Positions 54,890 through 64,000 of a DNA stretch of 64,000 nucleotides are shown in pieces. The notes below the pieces were generated by a model. It was not told the origin of the DNA. It saw nothing but the letters and a program-made list of their open reading frames with translations, and searched no databases. The stretch's first letter is position 1. The number at the start of each line of letters is the position of its first letter. Both the position numbers and the translations under genes were made by a program. This stretch comes from Calocera cornea HHB12733 (Eukaryota > Basidiomycota > Dacrymycetes > Dacrymycetales > Dacrymycetaceae): NCBI GenBank assembly GCA_001632435.1, contig KV423941.1, positions 58,571 to 122,570 on the forward strand. The letters run 5' to 3'.

Positions 54890-55575
54890 GCCCGGTTCAT
54901 GCTTTTGCATGCTCGCTAGCTGAAACATCTTACAAGGCTTTTCGCTATGACACGGAAAGTCCTCATCTCGAAGGCTCGGGCAGGCTTGTCGATCAAGATT
55001 GTCACTATCCAAAAGAAGAGCGTTTTGAAGTTCTTCACCGAGCTCTCGAACTACTTCACGCAATCGTCTGCTGTCTTGCTGCAGACAGCAAGATCTCAGA
55101 TGCAGCTCACACTCGGACTTCGCCTGCGAGTCCCGCCTTGCTGGCGGTGCCGGCTGTCGTTCTCCTTCGCCGAGGATGCGCAGTCAACGAAGTTAGACAT
55201 TCAATTCGACGATGCTAGCGGCTGGCATCGTGTACGCACTTGGTCGAGGAACCATCTCCGGACCTACTTCTCTATTCCAGCAACAGAAGAAGGGATCTTG
55301 ATCTCGTCGCAGGGCCAGCCAGTTCAACTTGGAGACCAAACCACTCAGGAGGACGTGTTGTAGGGGTATCTCACGAATCCGGGATTAGGACGCAAGAAAT
55401 ATTAGTAGGAGCATCGTCTTTGTTTGCATTTGATACAGAATACGATTGTTCACAGCATGCCACACATCTGTATCCACCAGCAGAGTATCCCGCAGACGAC
55501 TCTCTCGAGTATAAGTGAAGACGTATAACGTTAATGAAAATCTGCATTCACATAGGGACGAGTAACTGGCATGCA
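54890..55575. other. Possible 3' exons of the preceding gene
   Basis: A 139-codon plus-strand frame (54947-55363) has SFSFAEDAQSTKLDIQFDDA and GWHRVRTWSRNHLRTYF, protein-like but not joined with confidence to the upstream gene. The rest looks non-coding. Confidence 0.3.
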
Positions 55576-57815
55576 TCAGCTCAATCGAAGGGCGGCAGCA
55601 CGGCGGACGGCGGCGGGAGCCCGAGTGTTGGTCATAAGAGTGATATCTTCTTCCAGAGCACTGGCGATGTATGGTGCATCCGGGTGAAGTGGCTTGAAAC
55701 GGCTCTTTCCAAGGCCGCGGCTAACGAGTTCCAGGGCATGCGCCGCTTTCACATCGCTGTACCGGAACATGCTAGGCGCCTCGTCGTCTTCTGGATCCTC
55801 GGCTACTGCATAAGCGAAATATCGATGACCCTTAGGAGTCCTGGTGGCGGATAGCCAGAACGAGTGATAACCATCACTGTGTCCACCCAAAAACATCATC
55901 GGCCTTGAGACACCGCATGCCAATATCAAATCGGTAGCGGGCCCGACGAGCGGGGCAAGCTGGGTTGTGCGACTATAGAACTCGTCTTTGAGCAGCATCA
56001 CGGCGTTTGCATCCAGCCAGTCTGCTGGAACCTCATCCAAGGCCAATGATGATCTCGCCAACCTTGCTTTCCGAATGACGCCTCCGGCGGCCGGACGTGC
56101 TCGGATTGTATCCTATGACACGGTATCATCAGCCACGATTCGGATGAGGAATGCTAGAAGCTCTTACGGTGACATCGCTCCTCGTCATCTCCTGCAGGCG
56201 GTTATCATCCACGACCAACCAGGATGGAACAGGTAAATCCGGCACGGCGGGGCGATCGTGATGGCATGTTTTGCAGGTCACTTCAATCCAAAACGTGGAT
56301 TCAAGCTGGCCCAGGAGAAATGTGACGTCGCCAGAGGCATTTGTTGAGAGCACGTGCAACGAGTTGCAGTGACGAAGAATGTCGCCGCTACGGGCCGTCT
56401 GAAAGATCGTCCAAGCAGGCAAGCTCTGTTGTGGCCGACGACGGTGTATTGTCGGAAAGGCAGGGAGGAGAGCCATTCGCAATTCGCTATATTTGTCCTT
56501 TTTGTGATGCAGTAACATGATCAAGGAGCGGCCGTCCGGACTTAGACAAAGCGCTGTCATGTACTGAGAATCCGGAATGTCCACCGTTGCCCAGGCACTT
56601 GGATCGCCAGGGCCATCAGCCGGAACTTGACAGTAAAGCTGAACGTCCTGTTCACGTCGAAGGACTAATATGGTCCCAGTTATAGGATGAACAAGTACCA
56701 CAGCGCCTTGTGGAATTTGATCTGTTCGGTATCCCGCTTCGGCTGGAATTCTTTTGTCCTTGATAGCGGCATCGACGATAGAACGTGGGTCCGTCTCTTG
56801 ATCCTGCTCACCGAGCTTGTCGATATCGAAGATGCGGATGCCGCCGTACTCGTCGCTGAGGACAAACAGGGACAGCGACGGCGCAACAAATGTGCCAAAC
56901 ATGGTTCCATGCTACCGAAACAGGTCAGAGACACACATTGAAACACGGTTGTTGACATACGAATGTATCCAACAGCATGTCCGCTTCCCTGCCGTCCTTG
57001 AGGTTCCGAACATGCGCATGGCCTACGCCATCCTTGTCGCTGAAGCAAGCCCAGTCCTCTGCAAATGCAATTGGGTGTGACGAACCATGGATCTCGTGAA
57101 ATGCACTGGGTGCTGATGTTGAGAGAGTAAGCAGGAACGTCTTTCGACCCATCGAAGTGGCCTCGGGCAGACCACCGCTCGTCGTCTCACAAGAAGAGAT
57201 TTGGTCGATATCCCACGAGACCAGTAGTTGGATCGTTCCTGAACTCGCACACCAGAGTTGTGGTGTACCACATAATCGGACTGAGGATCCCCTCTCTAGG
57301 ATGACCGGACAAGGTACCTCGACGGTCGACGCGGATGCTCTCCATGGCGGGCTGGTATGAAAGACCGCAGAGATGTTGCCGTTTGAACCAATGGTTACGA
57401 TGAAGCTTGTGCGGACTGCGACCCAAGCGCAACGGTCCAGTTGCCGTTGATGGGTCGTTTGTCGGGCGGACGCATATGTGAGTACAGTGGACATTTGTGC
57501 CCTGGGCGGTCCCGCATTGTCGGGCGTATCCACAATATGCGAGACTGTTGGATATATGGCTGGGGGAGAAAATGGCGCCGGTGCCCAAGGAGTGTCCATC
57601 GCCGATTGCATGGCCGTTAATGTGGAAATAGAGACGGTCTTAAGCGGACAGGGGTTGCTTGAAGCAGTTTGAGGCGACGCGCTGGCCTGCGTGTTCCATG
57701 AAAACACAGGCCAGGCGGATCGGAAGCAAACCACCAAGTCAGGCTCTTCTAGTTGGTGACGCGTGGCCGGGACCTCAGCTCCTGCCAATGAGAGCTTCCC
57801 GAGCCGAGGGTCTGG
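55576..57815 (-). CDS. Hypothetical beta-propeller-like protein, possibly F-box type
   Basis: Three firm exons: about 57815-56961, 56911-56168, 56112-55576, roughly 710 aa, phases consistent (donors GTATGT and GTAAGA). The sequence is strand-rich with repeated short segments such as IFLVSWDID-like LLVSWDIDQISS, LSLFVLSDEYGGIRIFDIDK, GTILVLRREQDVQLYCQVP, TALCLSPDGRSLIMLL and FLGGHSDGYHSFWLS, typical of degenerate propeller proteins downstream of F-boxes in basidiomycetes. A candidate F-box tail (VDVCADRPIWMTLQSAF) lies at 58160-58250 on the same strand but the linking exons (57816-58450) could not be resolved. Function unknown. Confidence 0.5.
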
Positions 57816-58814
57816 AGCAAACCCTTTGGTTCAATTATTGTGTGGGACGACTGATGTAAGCCGGGATCAGAGCAGACAAAAGTGCCAGCCTCAGTCGCGG
57901 CACGCGGCAATTCTACCGATTGTGCTATGTAGGACGCTGGTCTGCTGCCATGATGCGCCGGGAGCCGGAGGCGCTCACTAGTAGTCAGCAGCTCCATCCG
58001 ACCGTGCCAAACGTGGGACCAGACGAGAATGACAGGTGCCGAGACCCAGATATCAAGATGGCCTCATAGTGTCTCCAGTTAGTCATCAGATTTCAAACTC
58101 CGCTCACCATCACCCCGAGGAGGAGCTTCTTCACCATAGAACCAAGAAGCGAGCAGAAATCAGTGGAAGGCGCTTTGCAATGTCATCCATATCGGTCGAT
58201 CCGCGCAGACATCCACGCAAAACGAATGGTATATGTGGGACAGGACTTCTTGACAAGTCAGCGCCACAGATGGATAGGGAATCAGCAAAGGCATCTGCGA
58301 CGGACGATGGATGCATTTGACCGAGAAATGATCCAGCTGGGTAAGACGACCAGATGAGCAGTGTAAGGCATTAGTAAAACCGAATGAACAACGAGGCGTC
58401 CTGCAGTTGTGGATCCAGGGACAATGGCCTAAATGAAGGGAGGGCACAACCCGCTATTGCGCCGCGGGGTCTTGCTCGAACTCCATCCGGGCCACGCGTA
58501 GGATACGTGGGGCTCGTTCCTGACTGAAACAATTGCGGACAAGGGCAATATGCAGGGATGTAACATGTGTATTGAATGATTGTAGAAGACAGTAGAAGGC
58601 GACAGGTATGGATTGCAGAGCATATCATCAGGCGATCCGTGAACATCAGGCTACAACTAGAGACACATGATGGGATGAGTAAAGAGTAGTGGTATTAGAG
58701 TCACAGGCAGTTGTCATTTGTTGTCCAAAGAGATAGGATCTCTGGCGACAGACGATTTCGATGAGTGGTTGCGGGAGTGAGATTGAACGGGGATGTGGCC
58801 AAGCGTCCAGTGAG
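57816..58814 (-). other. Probable 5' exons of the preceding gene plus intergenic
   Basis: Minus-strand ATG at 57997 opens WHGRMELLTTSERLRLP-like sequence with a GTGAGC donor close by; 58160-58447 encodes an F-box-tail-like helix. Exon joins remain open. The part from 58450 to 58814 shows nothing. Confidence 0.3.
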
Positions 58815-59977
58815 TTAGCGCGTCTTCAGAGCCGGACGAGATGTGATACACGACATAGGGCGAATCCGAACGAAGTTGAATGACCATAGGCCGGTTTTGT
58901 TCAACCGCGGACTGTAGAGCGAGCTGATAGAAGATAAGAGACCAGACAATGACTGCGATGGATTACCCACTGCGAATGTAGGAGCATCAGTTTGGACATG
59001 GAGCCTAGGGAGGTGGAGGCACGGAGCGGTCTCCAGGTCGACACACACAGGTCTCTTGCCATTAGCTGATAAAGCATCAACGAGCTGTAACACAGGGGAA
59101 AAATGGACGACATACGTGGTTGAACGGTCACAGTCATACCGTTCTCATGCGCCGAGAAGAGGATCGGCAACTCGGTCTCAATGAGCGAGACTTCGAGACG
59201 GTCGTTCAGCTCCTCTAGCTGCTCGGAAGGGAGACTATGGAGAGCCCCATCCAGCGTCAGCGTTCTCAGGGAAGACCCTTGTGCATGAAGCGGTCCAGGA
59301 GACAATGGAAGTGCAATCGAGAGAGGTACGTCTGGAGAGCATTACCGATATATGCGTCAGTACAGAACCGCCGTGCTCTCAGAAAGTACGCACCATGAGA
59401 ACACTGAACGACAACGTACAGGGAAAGAGTGATACTGGGATTTACTTCGAGATAAGGCAGTGAAGTGACGAAAAGGTCAAGACCAATCAGTAGACCGATC
59501 TGGAGGGGAGACGAAGACCTCGGGGAGACCTGCTGCCGTAGGAATGATGCAAGAGACTTGCAACAGAAACAGCCATAAAATCCAGGTACCGATGCAGCTG
59601 GAACAGGACGTTCGTTAGTCGTGCTGTTCCCATCTTGCACTGGTGCTGAATAATGTTTAAAGAAGGAGGGGAGAAGTTTGAGGTATGATGAGGAGTTGGA
59701 CATCTTTGGCGAAGCAGTAAGTGTAACCTGTATGGGACCAATTAGTAGAAGACCAGGCATGAAAAAGCCATCCTCCGGGGCGACTATCCACATGATGCTC
59801 ATTGAGCTCGAGATAGACTTGTTCATCTACTGTCGAGAGCGTCTCCAGGAAGGAGACAAACCCTAAACGTATATCAGGCAAGGACGCTATCAATACTGAA
59901 GTAGAAGCCTTACGACGAGCAGACGCATCAGCGAGAACCGTGTGCCACTGCCATGAGTCGGCTGCCGCGGACGACAT
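58815..59977 (-). CDS. RAD9-like 9-1-1 checkpoint clamp subunit
   Basis: Exons 59977-59792, 59727-59394, 59331-59116, 59065-58815 give 328 aa. The first 64-bp intron has a CTACTAAT branch point; removing it yields VDEQVYLELNEHHVTLTASP and then MSNSSSYLKLLPSFFKHYSA, which matches the Rad9 N-terminal pattern (long helix, L-x-L-x-x-x-N-S-S-x-S-Y, FF-x-x-Y). VPGFYGCFCCKSLASFLRQQ matches the following strand plus KsLL helix; LSLYVVVQCSHGV resembles the hydrophobic HG strand. PNGKRPVCVDLE near the end recalls the P-x-x-v-x-le strand. In the 9-1-1 complex Rad9 loads at DNA damage and signals to Mec1/ATR. The C-terminus and residues around VSPRSSS are tentative. Confidence 0.5.
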
Positions 59978-60657
59978 CGAGGAGAGATGGGAATCGGATG
60001 AAGAGACGACTGTGAAAGATGCAGTGCTGATGAGATGGTGGGGAGGAGGAAAAGACTGGACGCGTCTTGACGCGTCGAGTGTGGCGGGTCCAAACCACTG
60101 AATGTATGCACCATCCGAACTGGGTAATGAGCTATGCCTAGTTGCCTATGTACAGCCGATGACGGCGCGTCCATCATATGGGATGTGCCAAAATACCCAC
60201 ATGCGGGTCATCTACTCTAAGTCCAGCAGATCAAAGCCATCCAACTCCCGCTTGGCTGCTTGCAATTGCACAACTTTGTAGGGCGAGCGGCGGACCCGGC
60301 GGGCGCACACGTACCAAATCACACAATCAGCCTCGGAGACAGGAAATCACGCAATCTGAAGTTGAACGCTGGCTCTTCCCGGACTATCTCGAGCACCGGC
60401 GCAAACAGGCAAGCAACAAATCACACAATCCAGATTTACATACTCGACCAAATTCACTGAAGGTGTAGAGGAGAGTAAAGGGCGTTGCAATCCAGGTTGC
60501 AGGTTTCTCAATCAAGATTGGTGCGTCGCCAAATAAGTGCCAGTTAACATAATGATCTTGCAAGCCTCCCACTTTGTACAAGAAATGGCAGCACACTGTA
60601 AGCTCCGCTGATCAAGAGAGTCCATATTCCTGGCTATGAAGGTGACCTCCGAGTGTG
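59978..60657. other. RAD9-like upstream region
   Basis: 680 bp between two minus-strand genes: RAD9-like promoter and PIF1 3' end. Holds three copies of a 13-mer repeat listed separately. Confidence 0.45.
60316..60430. repeat. Three copies of AAATCACRCAATC
   Basis: AAATCACACAATC at 60316-60328 and 60418-60430, AAATCACGCAATC at 60344-60356, all on the plus strand. Located ~340-455 bp upstream of the RAD9-like ATG and downstream of PIF1. Could be transcription-factor sites. Confidence 0.6.
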
Positions 60658-63600
60658 TCACCGCTGTCGAGCCATGTGCTGGTATAACTTGTGGACGTCT
60701 GGGTTTGGCTTTTTCTGCAGAATGGCCAGCTTTATGGAAGCGCCGCGAAGAAATAGTAGCATTACATACATCTAGGAGTGCCGCCCAGTTGAGTGCCTGA
60801 AGCCCCTCTCTTGTCTTCGCACGGGATAGACCGACATATCCCTGGTCTAGTATGTACGCGTGAGAAACGGCACGGGGAAGGACTGATGGACATACCGAGG
60901 CCCTTGATGCCGAGAAGGTGAACAGTAACATAGTCCATGGCTTGACCCTGAGACTTTTGGAATGTCATACCGTGGGCTCCCATCAAGGGCAACTGAAAGA
61001 GGAGTCAGACAAGAGGAATAAGACACGAAGATGAGCTAGCGGAGAAAGGGAAATGCTTGCCTGTGTGCGCGTTGCAAGGACAGTTCCATCCGCACCTTCC
61101 ACCGTGAAGGTCTGCGGCTGCACTAGGCACTCGACAGGCCCTTCAGTGGTCTGGAAAATAACGAGTGGCAAAGCACCCGCATCCCACGCTGCGTCATATT
61201 CATCCTCATTGTCTCCAGCAGCCGGACGAGTCCAATAACCTTGCTGACGGTAATATTGATCGAATAAGGTCAGAAACCCAGCGACACAGCCGATACTGCC
61301 GTTTACGAGTCGGCGGTCTTCAAAGGAATTTCGCAGCAGCATCACTTGGTAGCCCTTAGACAATTGAAGAATGCGGGGCACAAATCGCTGTCGCGACTCG
61401 ACGATATCGAGATGAAATCGACTCCCGGTGTCCGTGGACTTGAACTCCCAAACGCGTCTACCAAGCTTCAACAAACGCTCCTGATTATATTCATCAACTT
61501 TCTTGTTGGAACTGAAGCTAAAGCGCATTAGTCGAGGCGGAAACAAGGCAATGCGTCACATACATGTGAACGGGCTGGACGCCCGGCGGCAGCTTCAGAG
61601 ATCGCCTGAGGGCATACAATTCATTTCGAACCCGACTTGTGAAGTTTCCAACACGAATGTTGTTAAGGAAGTCAATGAAGTCTAGCAAAACGTCAACGGG
61701 GTAGTTTTGAGATATCAGCAGCTGCGAACCTTGGTTCTGCTGCCGAAAGACTTGGTCCAGTAGTATTTGATCTTGAATAGACCGCTCCCAGGCTCCAGAG
61801 TTGAATGCGTAATCGACCCATCCGCCAGGAGGCGCATAGGGACGGAGTTGATAGAAATCTCCAGCTATGATGAGCTGCAGTGGGATAAGTTGTAGAAGAA
61901 CCAAAATAAGCGTTGGATGTACCTGTACACCGCCGAAGCACTTCTGCCGTTCACCACGGACGATACGTGCAACATATTCTACCTTGTCGAACAGATCGGC
62001 ACCGATCATTGAAACTGGTGATATTCTGTCACCATTGCGAGAGAAAGGAGATCATGTGCAGAGGAAGCTCACTTTCGTCAATGATCAGGACCTGCGTCTT
62101 CTTCCACAACTCCACAGCTGCCTCTTTTGACTGCACTTTCCTCGCCAATTCTCGCTCATTCTCTTTCGCCAGACCGATCGCCGCGAAGGAATGCAGAGTG
62201 CGCCCGCCTATAAGCGAGGCGGCGAGACCTGTGGACGCTGTGACGGCGATAGCATCTGGATGACCCTTGAACTTCTCTCGCAATACCTTGACAATAGCTT
62301 GGAGAGTGAAGGATTTCCCGGAACCTGATGCAGTTCGTTAGAGCATGTCAAAGGAGATGCAAAGACGGGAAGACGATACCTGCTGGTCCGGAGAAGAAGA
62401 CATTCCTCCGCTTCAGCACCGCGTCCAGGACCTGCTGCTGCTTTTCTGTGAGATCTCCGAGGTGGGGCTGTATGGCGAACTTCGCAAGTGGGGATTCGGG
62501 ACGACAGGAGGACGACGTCGCTTTGGTTCTGTTTTGTGCTGGCTCTGACCCGGATGGCGCAGCCTGAGGTCGACTTGTGTGTGACAGGCTGGACTTTGAT
62601 CGTAAGGGCGGTGGTTTTATACTTGAAGAAGAGGCGTCTGCGAGCGGGATAGCTAAGGGGGCCAGAGACATCTCGCGCTGTGATCGGTCAGACTTAGTGA
62701 GAAACGTGTCTGAAACGGTGCTGTTTTGACCAGCGACAGGGCGTATGACGGCGGATACCGGAACCTCATGTTGTGTTTCGAGACGGATACCCATGTCCGA
62801 ACCAGCAGTGGTATCAGACGTTGATGATCGCGCAAGAGTAATGTCCGTTAACTTCTGCAAGTCAGAATTGAGGAAGCGCTCAGTTGTATATCCGGGAACG
62901 GTTGAGACATTCGCAGTACGCACAGTGCTGACAAGTGGGAGCTGTCCCGGTACCTGATCACCCATATGAGAATGTTGAGAAACGACTGGAGTAGTGGTAG
63001 TCTTGGGCAGTGGGCGAGGGCCAGAAATCCCACCGGGCACAGCAGCTACACCTGAGCTGCTGTGTGGCAGAACTGATATATGCCCATCACGGCCAGTCGG
63101 ACGCATGGGCACCAGCGAAGTGCCCGCTCGCTGATTGAGCCGGTTGTCTTCGCGTTCCCGAGCAGCCTTTGCAAGCATAGATATATATCTGGTCGGCTGA
63201 GGGAGGATATCAGCACTCGCAGTCCGGGTATCAGGGCGCGGAATGGCTTCTCCATCCACAGATGCATTGGACGGGAGCCGAGCATCGCCATGGGCAGTAG
63301 TGTCACAGGGACCAGACAATGTCACTGCAGACGCCTCCGCAGCCGGCCTCAAATATTCGGCTAGAGACATCGCTCGGGACGACAAGCCCCATTGGACAGA
63401 TGGCGGTTGGTATCCCCTGGCCTCAAATGACTCCTCTTCTCTCCTGGCGCCCAGCCTTCCGGCATGGTCGTTGATGCACGGTCTCAGAATGGGAGTTGAG
63501 GCATTATCTACCATAGCCTCGCCATGCCGAACAGGCTCCAAGGGCGTGTTCGATGTGTTACGATTTTTTTCATCGGCATCGGGAACAATAGTGGTGGGCG

Positions 63601-64000
63601 ATGCAGCTGGAAAGCAGGTGGCGGGACCGTTGATTGGTGTTGGAGGGGGAGAGCCTGGCAAGGGAGAAATGTCTGTCTCGACGTCCAGGCGCAGCTGCGG
63701 GGACATCGGCCTCTCCGGAGAATCGGTCATCTGTTCGTCCTCGTCGCCACGCGCAAGCGTAGCAGATAGTTTTGGCGATACAATACTAGAATATCGCTTC
63801 GAGGGCAGCGTGCTTTCAGTGCGACCAGGACTCACGGAACGATGCAAGGCTGAAACGTGATGTGAGTCGGTGGATCGGTCCCACTGCAGCGCTTCCCCCT
63901 GCCCGAGACCGTCGTTGGACGCGTCCGATACATCTTGCATATCTTCATCTTCGGCAGGGCCGCCCGCAGCGTTGATCGAGACGGAAGAGGACGCGGCCTG
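60658..64000 (-). CDS. PIF1: PIF1-family DNA helicase, N-terminus beyond window
   Basis: Exons: 64000(open)-62381, 62324-62073, 62014-61923, 61874-61730, 61681-61564, 61517-61061, 60992-60896, 60846-60770, 60714-60658. Helicase motifs in order: DLTEKQQQVLDAVLKRRNVF (Q motif), Walker A GPAGSGKS, IAVTASTGLAASLIGGRTLH (Ia), Walker B VLIIDEIS, LIIAGDFYQLRP (III), LLDQVFRQ (IV), LSKGYQVMLLRN, MTFQKSQGQAMDYV (V) and QGYVGLSRAKTREGLQ (VI). Over 540 residues upstream of the Q motif are disordered, Ser/Pro-rich and still open at the edge. PIF1 is a 5'-3' helicase acting on G-quadruplexes, telomeres and mtDNA. Eight introns and housekeeping context argue against a Helitron-borne copy. Confidence 0.9.

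Noticed and set aside
43486..58000. Secondary-metabolite or mating-type locus in the lineage-specific block
   Set aside because: No PKS, NRPS, terpene synthase, P450, homeodomain or pheromone receptor genes are visible.
60658..64000. Helitron RepHel origin for the PIF1 helicase
   Set aside because: No Rep domain, eight introns, single-gene context beside a RAD9-like gene, and canonical cellular PIF1 motif order.
1..64000. CRISPR arrays, insertion sequences, prokaryotic operons or riboswitches
   Set aside because: The DNA is clearly fungal nuclear with spliceosomal introns; no spaced direct-repeat array, transposase or terminal inverted repeats were seen.

Overview
The window is nuclear DNA of a filamentous basidiomycete, most likely an Agaricomycete. 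The evidence is GC-rich coding sequence, many 45-90 bp GT-AG introns with CTNAY-like branch points, lineage-typical families (F-box/leucine-rich arrays, Zn2Cys6 regulator, PKD-tyrosinase, DUF6532-like proteins), and single-copy fungal housekeeping genes. All exon models were spliced by hand from reading frame, splice consensus and paralogue comparison; none has transcript support. Polyporales-like content is only an impression. LAYOUT. 0-4.2 kb: two head-to-tail secreted serine carboxypeptidases (S10); the first runs off the left edge, carries Gly where the catalytic Ser belongs, and has a repeat-rich N-terminus. 5.1-5.6 kb: small CsbD-like stress protein. 6.4-14.5 kb: three paralogous F-box/LRR-type genes, with an EB1 microtubule plus-end protein between the second and third. 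14.7-16.3 kb: membrane-anchored tyrosinase with a PKD-like N-terminal domain. 17.4-38.3 kb: a dense housekeeping block (histone H2A.Z, MPP6, PMU1-like phosphatase, transaldolase, proteasome beta-6, degenerate alpha/beta-hydrolase, ROT1, ATP synthase subunit f, DHA2-type MFS transporter, another F-box protein, uracil-DNA glycosylase). 38.6-41.5 kb: a 921-aa Zn2Cys6 transcription factor. 43.5-58 kb: a lineage-specific block with three DUF6532-like genes, several orphan multi-exon genes, and a ~125 bp tandem repeat broken by a 350-N assembly gap. 58.8-64 kb: a RAD9-like checkpoint-clamp gene followed by a PIF1 helicase with a very long N-terminal extension, cut by the right edge. HOW THE GENES RELATE. 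There is no obvious biosynthetic cluster. H2A.Z and MPP6 share a 355 bp divergent promoter. RAD9-like and PIF1 are neighbouring genome-maintenance genes on one strand. The strongest leads are the carboxypeptidase pair (one likely pseudoenzyme), the alpha/beta-hydrolase with no recognisable nucleophile motif, and the DUF6532-like/minisatellite block.
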